Shown here: piece by piece, positions 1 through 8,029 of the stretch
How positions within the stretch are numbered: position 1 is the first letter of the stretch
Layout of the letters: each line of letters opens with the position of its first letter
DNA from: Betaproteobacteria bacterium
GTDB lineage: Bacteria > Pseudomonadota > Gammaproteobacteria > Burkholderiales > SG8-41
DNA: 37,428 nt
NCBI GenBank assembly: GCA_900299145.1
Contig: OMIN01000027.1
Location: forward strand, 1 to 37,428
Direction: 5' to 3'
The notes under the pieces: generated by a model
Told to the model about the DNA's origin: nothing
What the model saw: the letters and a program-made list of their open reading frames with translations, nothing else
Database searches by the model: none
Program-made: the position numbers and the translations under genes

Positions 1-77
1 AACAGACGCAGCAGATACCGGAATTTAGCCTCACTGATTTTGGAACGGCGGAAATACCTGTTTTTACCAATCATTTC

Positions 78-114
78 AGGAAGTTAGCACATGCCTTGCA
101 TGTGTTTGCTTCCT
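78..114. repeat. Isolated hairpin with three stem segments
   Basis: Seen directly: AGGAAG pairs with CTTCCT and CACATGC with GCATGTG around a CTT loop; the short internal segments TTAG and TTTG are partly paired. Neither side carries a T-tract, so an intrinsic terminator is unlikely. It may be a small palindromic repeat or a transcript-end structure of a gene left of the window. No gene was recognised in 1-274. Confidence 0.4.
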
Positions 115-233
115 AAGACCCCTACAAGAAGTTGCTGCAAAGTGCGAAGCAATCCGAACGATTAGTATCACATTTGACAGTAGCAAGATTGCACGCATCA
201 AAATTGACTCGCCGAAATAGGTTGATTCCCACA

Positions 234-262
234 GGGCGAGAGGAGCATAGTGTATCTCGCCC
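234..262. other. Hairpin downstream of the truncated PrpD copy
   Basis: GGGCGAGA (234-241) and TCTCGCCC (255-262) form a perfect 8-bp stem with a 13-nt loop. It sits just past the stop codon of the minus-strand PrpD fragment. There is no clear U-run, so a terminator role is only possible. Confidence 0.35.
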
Positions 263-274
263 TAGTTACCAGAA

Positions 275-541
275 TTACTTCGCCCGCCCCACCCGTGCGA
301 TCTCCGCCACACTCTTCAACCGCCCGACGCCCCAACACAAACCAATCAATTTCTCCACCCGCGCCACGGGCAATATCCGCTTGCATTGCGCGCGAAACTT
401 GGCTTCGAGATCGGCGTCGCTCATCGGGGTGTCGACGCTGCCCAAGCAGTGTTCGACGTATTTTTCCAGCACGCGGCCGTCCTTGAGCTTCATGGTGATG
501 TGCACCTGATCTTCCTTGATGCCCTTGCCCACCGCAGCAAG
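275..541 (-). pseudogene. 3' fragment of a MmgE/PrpD-family gene
   Basis: The minus-strand reading frame encodes about 88 residues that match the C-terminus of the intact MmgE/PrpD protein at 2302-3639. Shared stretches include GKGIKEDQVHITMKLKDGR, DADLEAKFRAQCK and EKLIGLCWGVG. Similarity stops at about position 541, exactly where a palindromic REP-like element begins. The reading frame continues through that element, but the residues it adds are unrelated to the family. The N-terminal four fifths of the enzyme are absent, so the product cannot be active. Substitutions between the copies show that the duplication is not brand new. It forms a direct repeat with 2302-2568, flanking the beta-barrel gene. 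What is seen: the homology and the truncation. Inferred: a duplication followed by loss of the 5' part. Confidence 0.85.
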
Positions 542-542
542 C

Positions 543-616
543 GTAGCCCGTATGGAGGCCGCAGGCCGCAATACGGGAATCAATCCCCGTAATACGCTGC
601 GCTTCTTACGGGCTAC
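543..616. repeat. REP/REPIN-like palindromic element
   Basis: GTAGCCCGTA at 543-552 is an exact inverted repeat of TACGGGCTAC at 607-616. Between them lie further imperfect inverted parts (CAATACGGGAATC, CCCCGTAATACG). The overall form, two GC-rich hairpin arms of about 30 nt facing each other, is that of REPIN-type extragenic elements mobilised by RAYT transposases. No such transposase is in the window. It abuts the broken end of the PrpD fragment. Confidence 0.7.
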
Positions 617-811
617 TTCTTTGTTGCCTTGGCTTAGATTTGCAGGGGGCGTCGCCATCCGTGCAATCTCCCTCGGATTTTCCCATACGGAAAGTAGCCT
701 CCCTTAGAGCAGCAAAAGGCCGAATTACCAGAGTCTCTGTACGTAGCTTTGCAGCATGGTTGGCAATTGCTGTGGGCGCATCTGATTGGGAAAAGTCCAG
801 CGCAAACATTT

Positions 812-845
812 TCAGGAAATCCTGACAGCCATTTCAGGAATGTCC
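812..845. promoter_or_regulatory. Palindrome plus half-site upstream of the beta-barrel gene
   Basis: TCAGGAAATCCTGA (812-825) is a perfect interrupted palindrome, and a related TTTCAGGAATGTCC follows at about 832-845. They lie about 100 bp upstream of the start at 932 in an otherwise gene-free stretch. The pairing suggests an operator for a dimeric regulator, but no regulator family can be named. Confidence 0.3.
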
Positions 846-931
846 TACACCACTGGCCTGAAGGTTCCAGCAGAGAACGCATAGAATAATCGTGCCCGGC
901 GTAATGAGGCAGTTATTCTTCCGCGCCGGTA

Positions 932-2221
932 GTGATCACCATGACCCGTGTGCGCGACCTGTTTATTCTGTTGGTCCTTTGTCTTCTGGCATTCAGTGGC
1001 AGCGCCATTGCCCAATTGCGCGGCCACGACAGTCATGGTTTGCTGCCAAAAGCATTCACCTATGGCGGCTACCTCGAAACCAAGTATGCGCACTACCGCC
1101 TTAACCGTGACAGCGCCTTTTACAAGGTTGAGTTTGCCGGCCTGCCCCAACGTGATGATCTCGATTACACCAGCGCGGCGCTTCGGCTCAACGGTAACGC
1201 ACGATCCGCAGATTGGCAGTTGCGGTTCAGTACGTTCAGCAGACTTGAGCGCGATCAAACCAGCCGCGACACGATCAATCGCTTTGATGAACTTGCAGTG
1301 GCATGGAAGCCCCGTCCGGATTTTGCCCTGGACGCCGGCAAGATAGCCATGAAGTGGGGCCGGGGACATCCGTGGAATCCGGTTGCCTTCGTCGAAAAGC
1401 CCAAGGATGCGAGCGACCCAAGACTGTCACGTGAAGGGTACAGTCTGATCACCGCAAGGCTGAGCCATGATTTCCCCGGCCCGCTGCAAGCCATGACTTT
1501 TACGCCGGTCATTCTGCCGGTGACAAAACATGTCAACAGCGATTTCGGCAAAGCGGGACATACCAACGTTGCGGGACGCCTGCTTTTTGATTTCGGGACG
1601 ACGGAGACAGCGCTCTATTTTCTGAACAACGGCAGCCGCGCAGGCCGCTATGGGTTTGACTTCTCGCACGATTTTTCCAGCGCTCTGGAATTCTATGGTG
1701 AATGGGCTCGCATCAGCACTCAAGACGTCCGGCTTGCCACGCCTACAGGAGCCAACCTCACGCGTACCGGGCACGCGACCAACTACCTTGCCGGCCTGCG
1801 CTATCGCACAGAAAGCAGACAAAGCTTCCTGATGGAATTGCATCACAATGGTATTGGTTACACATCACAGGAATTTCAGGATTTCGTCACACTGATCGGC
1901 AATGCCACCCAGCCCGGAGCCGATCCCTCGTTGATGCAGCGAGCCACCCGCCTTTACGAGGGCAGCTTCGGACGACAAAAACCCATGCGCAATTATGTTT
2001 ATTTGCGTGCCAGCCAGGACGCCCTGCCCATCACGCCGTCAATCCGTGCCACCATCAATTTGCACGATGGCAGTTACACGGTCACGCCGGAACTGCTCTA
2101 CAACGAACGCCACTGGGGACTGAGCGCCCGGCTCTATCTGTATGGCGGAGGCACCGGCACGGAATATGGTGAGCGTTACTACACGCAACGCATGGAACTG
2201 AGACTGCATTATCATTTTTGA
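932..2221 (+). CDS. Outer-membrane beta-barrel protein, function unknown
   Basis: The 429-residue product starts with a clear signal peptide: Arg at position 6, a hydrophobic core LFILLVLCLLAFSG and a cleavage region around SAIA-Q. The rest alternates polar and aromatic residues in many short strands, is rich in Tyr, Arg and Gly, and ends HYHF with a terminal Phe, the usual recognition signal for BAM-mediated assembly. It is therefore likely an outer-membrane barrel. I do not recognise a named porin family, and the substrate is unknown. The ATG at 932 is followed by an in-frame ATG at 941; neither has a strong Shine-Dalgarno sequence. It is a lone plus-strand gene, convergent with the MmgE/PrpD gene, and flanked by the two PrpD 3' copies. 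An uptake role with the binding-protein genes is possible but unproven. Confidence 0.75.
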   Translation: MITMTRVRDLFILLVLCLLAFSGSAIAQLRGHDSHGLLPKAFTYGGYLETKYAHYRLNRDSAFYKVEFAGLPQRDDLDYTSAALRLNGNARSADWQLRFSTFSRLERDQTSRDTINRFDELAVAWKPRPDFALDAGKIAMKWGRGHPWNPVAFVEKPKDASDPRLSREGYSLITARLSHDFPGPLQAMTFTPVILPVTKHVNSDFGKAGHTNVAGRLLFDFGTTETALYFLNNGSRAGRYGFDFSHDFSSALEFYGEWARISTQDVRLATPTGANLTRTGHATNYLAGLRYRTESRQSFLMELHHNGIGYTSQEFQDFVTLIGNATQPGADPSLMQRATRLYEGSFGRQKPMRNYVYLRASQDALPITPSIRATINLHDGSYTVTPELLYNERHWGLSARLYLYGGGTGTEYGERYYTQRMELRLHYHF

Positions 2222-2301
2222 TCATGCGGCGCCGTGCTCACAGGGCAATCAGAGCGCCACCAATCCCTGTTTGCAGACTGAGTTCACAATCTACCCAACC
2301 C

Positions 2302-3639
2302 TCAGCCTGCCCGCCCCGTCCGCGCCATCTCCGCGGCACTTTTCACTTTACCCACGCCCCAACACAAGCCGATCAATTTCTCCACCCGTGCCGCTGGCAA
2401 TATCCCCTTGCACTGCGCGCGAAACTTGGCCTCGAGGTCGGCATCACGCATCGGGTTGTCGACGCTGCCCATGCAGTGTTCGACGAGCTTTTCCAGCACG
2501 CGGCCGTCCTTGAGCTTCATGGTGATGTGCACCTGATCTTCCTTGATGCCCTTGCCCACCACAGCGAAGGTGTTGTCGCGCACGCGCACCACCGCCGGGT
2601 TGCGCACGATGGTGTCGCTGTAAGCTGCCTCGCCGCCTTCGCCCAGCAGAATCGCCGCCGCGCTGGAATGGAAGATGCTGAATTTGCCCTCCAGCCCGGA
2701 TTTCGGATCGCGCCGGCTGCACAGCTCAATCACCAGCGGATGCACTTTCAGATCAATGCGCGCGATGTCGGCGAGCTTGAGTTTGTGTTCGTTGCGCAAC
2801 TGCACGCAGCCGTCAATGGCCGGATGGATCACCACGCCGCAGGCGTAGGGCTTGTAGCTGTTGTCCGACATCGCCCAGGCTTTGCCCAGCCCCCGCGTCA
2901 TTGCGTCCGCGTCGAATTTGGTGGACGCCACGCGCGCAAAGCCGCGGCGGCCGTCAATGCCCTGCTCCGGGCCGACGACATTTTTCTTCGCCATCAACGC
3001 CGCCATCAAACCATTCCGCGCGGCGATGCCGGGGTGCAGCGGCTTCGCCATGCTGCCAAAGGTTTCGCGCACGCCACACGCATGCGTGGCCGCGATGCCC
3101 AGCGCCCAAGTCATCTGCTGCTCGTTGAGCTTTAATAGCCGCCCCGCCGCTGCAGCAGCGCCAAACACGCCCGCCGTCGCGGTGATATGCCAGCCGGCGT
3201 CATAATGATTGGGCATAATCGACGCGCCGACGCGGCATTCGGCTTCCACGCCCAGCAAAAATGCGTGTAGAAAGTCGCGTCCACTAATGGGTTGGTGCTC
3301 CGCCAAGGCGAGTATCGCGGGCAACACTGGTGCGCTGGGGTGAATCACCGTCTGGATGTGCGTGTCGTCAAAATCGAATGTATGCGAGCTTGCGCCGTTG
3401 AGCAGCGCTGCCTGAAAAATATCCACACGCTCGCGGCGGCCCAAGATGGTTGCTTCGCGCGGGCCGGAGAATTCGCCAAGCGCCGCCAGCGTGCGCGTAA
3501 TGGTCGGGTGTTGCGATGCGCCGATGGCGCAGCCCACCCAGTTGAGCAAGGCGCGCGTGGCTTCGTGGCGTACAGCTTGCGGCACTGCCGTGCCTTTGTG
3601 GCTGACGAGGAATTTGGCGAGGGTGCGGGTGACGGACAT
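2302..3639 (-). CDS. MmgE/PrpD family protein (2-methylcitrate dehydratase-like)
   Basis: The 445-residue product has the length and features of the MmgE/PrpD superfamily, whose members include 2-methylcitrate dehydratase and cis-aconitate decarboxylase. Visible marks are ALLNWVGCAIGAS near residue 30, the acidic SSHTFDFDDTH stretch near residue 100, and the C-terminal lid region with KEDQVHITMKLKDGR. ATG at 3639 is preceded by GGAG at a suitable distance. In binding-protein-rich betaproteobacterial regions such paralogues often act on unidentified hydroxy- or tricarboxylates, so an exact substrate is not claimed. The gene is monocistronic and faces the beta-barrel gene; a damaged copy of its 3' end lies at 275-541. 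prpB, prpC and acnD are absent nearby, which argues against a standard methylcitrate cycle role. Confidence 0.85.
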   Translation of the reverse strand: MSVTRTLAKFLVSHKGTAVPQAVRHEATRALLNWVGCAIGASQHPTITRTLAALGEFSGPREATILGRRERVDIFQAALLNGASSHTFDFDDTHIQTVIHPSAPVLPAILALAEHQPISGRDFLHAFLLGVEAECRVGASIMPNHYDAGWHITATAGVFGAAAAAGRLLKLNEQQMTWALGIAATHACGVRETFGSMAKPLHPGIAARNGLMAALMAKKNVVGPEQGIDGRRGFARVASTKFDADAMTRGLGKAWAMSDNSYKPYACGVVIHPAIDGCVQLRNEHKLKLADIARIDLKVHPLVIELCSRRDPKSGLEGKFSIFHSSAAAILLGEGGEAAYSDTIVRNPAVVRVRDNTFAVVGKGIKEDQVHITMKLKDGRVLEKLVEHCMGSVDNPMRDADLEAKFRAQCKGILPAARVEKLIGLCWGVGKVKSAAEMARTGRAG

Positions 3640-3728
3640 GGCAACTCCGGTAAACTGAATTTGAATTTTTGGTGTGCGGTGGCGGCTATCGCAGCGTCAG
3701 CCTGTGGCGGCGTCAATTTGACCGAAGG

Positions 3729-4472
3729 CTATTTTGCCCCAATCTCCCGCCGAATCGCTGCCGCCAGCGGCGGATCGGTTCGATCCAGCGAACGGGCGAT
3801 GCTCTCGGCCTCGCCGAGTTGACCAAGGCGAATATAGGCCCGCGCGAGACCCGTCCATGCAGGGGATAGCCCGCCGTCGATATCCAACGCCTGCCGGTAG
3901 GGGCGCACGGCCTGGGCAAATTCACCGAGGTCGCTGTGGCTTTCGCCCAGCAGCAGTAGCGTCACCGCCGATTCGCGCAGTATGGTCAGCGATTGCGTTA
4001 GCACTGCCACCGCGCGGCGCGAGTCACCCGATTCGCGCAACGTTTGCGCCAGCAGGTTCCAGCCCGCCGCGGAATCAGGCTCCAGCCGGATCACTTCGCG
4101 ATAGCACTCGACGGCACGCGCGTAATTCGTAAGGCGCGAATGGGCGTAACCCGCCACCATCCACCAGCCAGTATTGACCTTGTCCTTCTCCAGGTTTTCA
4201 TCGGCGAATTTCGCCAGCCCTGCCCAATCGCCCGCACGTTCCAGTTCAGCGACGCGGCGGCGATTGGTGTCGCTTTCGCGCTCGAAGTTGCTCAACAACA
4301 CCGGCACAGTGCCGTCGGGTAACAATGAGAACAACACCTGACCGGCGGTGGTGCAGGCGGTAAGCGCGGTGCAGGCCAGCATTGCGGCAAAGGCTTTGAT
4401 CGCTGTGAGGCCGTGCTGGTGGTTTATCGCGTGTTGCAGAATGTTCACGAAATTGATCGAAAAAAATTCCAT
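3729..4472 (-). CDS. TPR-repeat lipoprotein
   Basis: The product (247 residues from the first ATG) contains a hydrophobic stretch AIKAFAAMLACTALTAC that ends in a lipobox, LTA-Cys40, so it is probably a lipid-anchored periplasmic protein. From about residue 95 it shows tetratricopeptide repeats with the W-LG-Y/A-A pattern (for example AVECYREVIRLEPDSAAGWN), which bind protein partners. The start is uncertain. The ATG at 4472 touches a copy of the dispersed AT-rich repeat and lacks a Shine-Dalgarno sequence; GTG at 4448 is an alternative that shortens the unusually long leader. It follows a Bug-type binding protein gene on the same strand by 45 bp and may be co-transcribed with it. Its role is unknown. 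Confidence 0.75.
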   Translation of the reverse strand: MEFFSINFVNILQHAINHQHGLTAIKAFAAMLACTALTACTTAGQVLFSLLPDGTVPVLLSNFERESDTNRRRVAELERAGDWAGLAKFADENLEKDKVNTGWWMVAGYAHSRLTNYARAVECYREVIRLEPDSAAGWNLLAQTLRESGDSRRAVAVLTQSLTILRESAVTLLLLGESHSDLGEFAQAVRPYRQALDIDGGLSPAWTGLARAYIRLGQLGEAESIARSLDRTDPPLAAAIRREIGAK

Positions 4473-4487
4473 TAAAACAAATACTTA
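4471..4487 (+). repeat. Dispersed AT-rich repeat, copy 1
   Basis: ATTAAAACAAATACTTA, followed by CAG. It lies in the short gap between a Bug gene and the TPR lipoprotein and touches the latter's first ATG. It is one of at least eight related copies in the window (near AATAAAAACAAATACTTA). Confidence 0.7.
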
Positions 4488-4517
4488 CAGAAACTTCTCG
4501 ATAAGGCATTCCACGGA

Positions 4518-5468
4518 TCAGATGCCCGCCTCACGCACCACGCGCCGCCACTTCGCCACTTCGGCCTTGATGTAGGCGTCATGCTCGGCGGGCGTGTTGC
4601 CTACCGGGTCAGCGCCATTGTCAATCATGCTTTTTCGCACCGCCGTATCCTGCAGCGTTTTCAACAACGCAGCGCTGAACACGTCTACAACGCTGCGCAC
4701 CATGCCACCGGGGCCAACATAGCCAAAGCCGCTGTTAACCACCAGCCCCGGCAGACCAGCCTCCGGCGCGGTGGGCGTGTCCTTCAACAATTGCGAACGC
4801 CTCGCGCCCGTTTGCGCCAGCAGCCGCAGACGCCCGCTCTTGACGTGCTGAATCGCGCCCGATACGGTGGGAAACGAAAATGCGATCTGCCCTGATATCA
4901 GATCCACCAGTGACGGCCCGCTGCTTTTATACGGCACGTGCACCGTATCGACTTTGGCCGTCAGATTGAACAGCACGCCGGCCAGATGCGACACCGCACC
5001 CTGCCCCGCGCTACCGAAATAGAGTTGCCCCGGCCGCGCTCTTGCGAGCGCGATTAATCCGCTGACATCGCGCGCGGGCAGCGATGGGTGCACCACAAGC
5101 CCGGCGGGCACGTCCGCCACCAGCCCCAGCGCGGTGAAGTCGCGCGCCGGATCAAACGGCAGCGTTTTGGTCAATGCCGGGTTGATCACAAAGCCGGCGG
5201 CCACCATAATCACTGTATATCCGTCAGGCGGCGTTTTCACCGTGTAGCCCGCGCCGATTGCACCACCCGCGCCGGGACGGTAATCCACCACCAGTTGCTG
5301 GCCGAGCAAACTGCCCATACGCCCGGCGGTGATGCGAAAAAAGATATCGGCATTGCTGCCCGGCGAGCCGCCGATGACCACGCGCATGGGTTTGACGGGA
5401 TAACCCTGTGCGCGCACGGCACTGCATGACAAGGCCAGCAAAATGGCCAGCGGTAGAAGACGTTTCAT
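4518..5468 (-). CDS. Bug/TctC family periplasmic substrate-binding protein
   Basis: The product (316 residues) is a tripartite tricarboxylate transporter receptor of the Bug family. It has an N-terminal signal peptide (MKRLLPLAILLALSCSAVRA-Q), the hallmark YPVKPMRVVIGGSPGSNAD segment with the ligand-contacting loop and Asp, the PPDGYTV segment near residue 80, and the HVPYKSSGPSLVDLISGQI segment of the second lobe. Such proteins bind carboxylates, often dicarboxylates, in the periplasm. ATG at 5468 was chosen over an upstream TTG because it gives a normal signal peptide. It is divergent from the TcuA-like gene with 69 bp between starts. No TctA/TctB partners lie in the window, so it is an orphan receptor that may share a membrane unit encoded elsewhere. 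The ligand is unknown. Confidence 0.9.
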   Translation of the reverse strand: MKRLLPLAILLALSCSAVRAQGYPVKPMRVVIGGSPGSNADIFFRITAGRMGSLLGQQLVVDYRPGAGGAIGAGYTVKTPPDGYTVIMVAAGFVINPALTKTLPFDPARDFTALGLVADVPAGLVVHPSLPARDVSGLIALARARPGQLYFGSAGQGAVSHLAGVLFNLTAKVDTVHVPYKSSGPSLVDLISGQIAFSFPTVSGAIQHVKSGRLRLLAQTGARRSQLLKDTPTAPEAGLPGLVVNSGFGYVGPGGMVRSVVDVFSAALLKTLQDTAVRKSMIDNGADPVGNTPAEHDAYIKAEVAKWRRVVREAGI

Positions 5469-5537
5469 GAGTTGCAATCATACCCTGCCGTCCCTAGAAT
5501 CGAATTTCAAATCTCTGATTTCAGGCAAGGATTTTTC

Positions 5538-7025
5538 GTGAAAACCTTTGATGTAGTTGTCGTCGGCAAGGGCAATGCCGCTAACTGCGCGGCGCTCGCC
5601 GCGCGCGACACCGGCGTCAGCGTGGCCATGCTGGAAGCCGCCGCACCTGACGAATCCGGCGGTAACAGCCGCTTCGCCGGCGGCGTGATGCGTTTTGTCT
5701 ATGACAACGTGAACGATTTGCGCAAGCTCATCGACATCACCGACGAAGAGGCGCGCACCACTGATTGGGAAAGCAACACGCGTGATCAGTTTTACGATGA
5801 TCTGTATCGCGTCACCAACTTTCGCACTGATCCTGAATTAAGCGAAGCGCTGATTACGCAAAGCCTCGACGCCATGGTGTGGCTGCGCAGCCAGGGTGTG
5901 CGCTTTGTGCCGAACTATCGCGCGCAGTCGGCGGTGGTCAACGGGCAGCGGCGTTTCTTCGGCCGCATGCCGCTGGAAATTTCTGGTGGCGGGCCGGGGT
6001 TGGTGCAAGCGGCCACCGAAACGGCCGTGAAAAAAGGTGTGGAAATTTTTTATGAAACGCGCGCCGTATCGCTGATTTACGACGGCCTGCGTGTCACCGG
6101 CGTACGCGCACAGCACAAAGGTCAACTGGTTGAATTTAAAGCAAAATCTGTAGTGCTCGCCTGCGGTGGCTTTGAGGCGAATCCGGAATGGCGCACGCGC
6201 TATCTAGGCCCCGGCTGGGAACTCGCCAAGGTGCGGGGCTCGCGCTTTAACATGGGGGATGGTCTGAAAATGGCGCTGGATATCGGCGCGCATCCGTACG
6301 GCAACTGGTCGGGCCGCCACGCGGTATCCTGGGAACGCCACGCGCCGGACGTCGGCAACCTCAATCTGCCGCACAGCTCGTATCGCCACAGCTATCCGCT
6401 GTCGATCATGATCAACGCCGACGGCAAACGCTTTGTCGACGAAGGCATTGAGTTCTACAACTACACCTACGCCAAATACGGCGCGGAGGTGTTGCGCCAG
6501 CCGCAGCAATTCGCCTATCAGGTATTCGACGCCAAGGTGAGGCCGCTGCTGCGCCCGGAATACGGCGACAAGGCCGTGACGCGCGTGGTGGCGAATTCAA
6601 TCGAAGAACTCGCCTCCAAGCTCGAGGGTGTCAACGCCAACGGCTTTTTGCGCACCGTGAAGGAATACAACGCGTCCATAAAGAAGGAGGTGCCCTTCGA
6701 TCACTCCGTGAAAGATGGCCGCTGCACCGAAGGCGTTGATCCGCCGAAGTCGAACTGGGCCAACACGCTCGACACGCCGCCGTTCGAGGCGTATCTCGTC
6801 ACCTGCGGCATTACGTTTACCTTCGGCGGGCTGCGCATTAATCATGAAACCGGGCAGGTGATGAACGTACATCGCCATCCGATTCCCGGCTTATACACGG
6901 CGGGCGAAATGGTGGGCGGGCTGTTTTACTTTAACTATCCGGCGGGTACCGGGCTGGTATCCGGCACGGTGTTTGGGCGCATTGCCGGACTGGGTGCGGC
7001 AGCGGCGGCGAAGGCTGCGGCATAG
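5538..7025 (+). CDS. tcuA: FAD-dependent dehydrogenase, TcuA-like (tricarballylate dehydrogenase family)
   Basis: The 495-residue flavoprotein belongs to the fumarate reductase/succinate dehydrogenase flavoprotein superfamily. It begins with a dinucleotide-binding fold (FDVVVVGKGNAANCAALAA) close to that of TcuA, which has GGGNAA here. A GGNSRFAGG stretch near residue 55 and the C-terminal LYTAGEMVGGLFYFNYPAG and TGLVSG motifs match the FAD/substrate-binding parts. TcuA oxidises tricarballylate to cis-aconitate. The adjacent Bug receptor and the MmgE/PrpD gene fit carboxylate catabolism, but TcuB, the usual electron-transfer partner, is absent, so another substrate is possible. GTG at 5538 was chosen because AAGGA lies seven bases upstream; an earlier in-frame start adds residues without family support. 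Its stop overlaps the GTG of the next gene, indicating translational coupling. Confidence 0.75.
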   Translation: MKTFDVVVVGKGNAANCAALAARDTGVSVAMLEAAAPDESGGNSRFAGGVMRFVYDNVNDLRKLIDITDEEARTTDWESNTRDQFYDDLYRVTNFRTDPELSEALITQSLDAMVWLRSQGVRFVPNYRAQSAVVNGQRRFFGRMPLEISGGGPGLVQAATETAVKKGVEIFYETRAVSLIYDGLRVTGVRAQHKGQLVEFKAKSVVLACGGFEANPEWRTRYLGPGWELAKVRGSRFNMGDGLKMALDIGAHPYGNWSGRHAVSWERHAPDVGNLNLPHSSYRHSYPLSIMINADGKRFVDEGIEFYNYTYAKYGAEVLRQPQQFAYQVFDAKVRPLLRPEYGDKAVTRVVANSIEELASKLEGVNANGFLRTVKEYNASIKKEVPFDHSVKDGRCTEGVDPPKSNWANTLDTPPFEAYLVTCGITFTFGGLRINHETGQVMNVHRHPIPGLYTAGEMVGGLFYFNYPAGTGLVSGTVFGRIAGLGAAAAAKAAA

Positions 7026-8011
7026 TGGTGAGAAATCCCGCGATACTGCAACTTGTGCCATGCGCGGCATTTTTGCTGACCGCTGCAACCACGTTGCCCG
7101 CTCTGGCGCAGGAAACCTACCCCGCCAAACCCGTGCGGTTGCTGGTTGGCTTTAGTCCCGGCGGCGGGCAGGATATCGCGGCGCGGCTGATCGGCAAGTT
7201 TCTCTCGGCATCGTGGAACCAGTCGATCGTGGTGGATAACCGCGCGGGGGCTAACGGCATCATTGCCGCCGAGGCTGTTGCCAACGCCGCGCCCGACGGC
7301 TACACCCTGCACATGTTCACCGCCAATGACACTGTGAACGCCGCCACGCGCGCAAAAATGCCCTACGACACGCTGCGTGATCTCGCACCGGTAACCTCTC
7401 TGGCCAGCGCGCCGTATTTGCTGGGCGTGCATCCATCGCTGCCCGCGAGCAATGTGCGTGAGCTGGTTACGCTGGCGAAGGCCCGGCCCGGCCAACTGAG
7501 CTATGCCTCGTCGGGCACGGGTAGCCCGATTCATCTTTCCACGGCGCTCTTCAACAAGATGGCGGGCATCAACCTGCTGCACGTTCCCTATAAAGGCGCC
7601 GGGCCTGCGCTGGTCGATCTGGTCAGCGGCCAGTTGCAGTTGTCGATGGCCTCGCTCGGATCGTTCGCGCAGCACGTCAACAGCGGGCGCATTCGCGTTT
7701 TGGCGGTGTCCGGCGCAGCGCGCATGGCACAACTGCCCGCCGTACCCACCATTGCGGAATCCGGCGTTCCCGGTTACGAAGCGTCCACGTGGAATGGCAT
7801 TGCCGCGCCCGCGAAAACACCGCCGGCAATTATCAGCGCGGTGAATCGCGAAATCACGCGGCTGCTCGCACTGCCTGAAGTGAAAGAGGCTTACGCGCGC
7901 GTTGGCGCGGAGCCGCGCACCAGCACGCCGGACGCTTTCGCCGCACAGATCAAATCAGAAATGAACAAATGGGCCGCGCTGGTGAAATCCATGGGATTGA
8001 AGCTGGAGTGA
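7025..8011 (+). CDS. Bug/TctC family periplasmic substrate-binding protein
   Basis: A 328-residue Bug receptor. The signal peptide ends in TLPALA-QETYP, followed by the family signature KPVRLLVGFSPGGGQDIAAR, the DNRAGANGIIAAE loop, APDGYTLHMF, and the second-lobe HVPYKGAGPALVDLVSGQL. The C-terminus (KSEMNKWAALVKSMGLKLE) is typical and complete. The GTG start shares its G with the TAG stop of the TcuA-like gene; a second GTG at 7028 is possible. The tight coupling suggests that this receptor supplies the substrate of that flavoprotein, probably a di- or tricarboxylate. No membrane components are encoded nearby. Confidence 0.9.
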   Translation: MVRNPAILQLVPCAAFLLTAATTLPALAQETYPAKPVRLLVGFSPGGGQDIAARLIGKFLSASWNQSIVVDNRAGANGIIAAEAVANAAPDGYTLHMFTANDTVNAATRAKMPYDTLRDLAPVTSLASAPYLLGVHPSLPASNVRELVTLAKARPGQLSYASSGTGSPIHLSTALFNKMAGINLLHVPYKGAGPALVDLVSGQLQLSMASLGSFAQHVNSGRIRVLAVSGAARMAQLPAVPTIAESGVPGYEASTWNGIAAPAKTPPAIISAVNREITRLLALPEVKEAYARVGAEPRTSTPDAFAAQIKSEMNKWAALVKSMGLKLE

Positions 8012-8029
8012 AGCCACGTTCCGCCGGGC

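Noticed and set aside
2218-3135. Long plus-strand open frame of about 305 codons
   Set aside because: It lies wholly opposite the MmgE/PrpD gene, shows no family resemblance, and has biased composition from the complementary codons.
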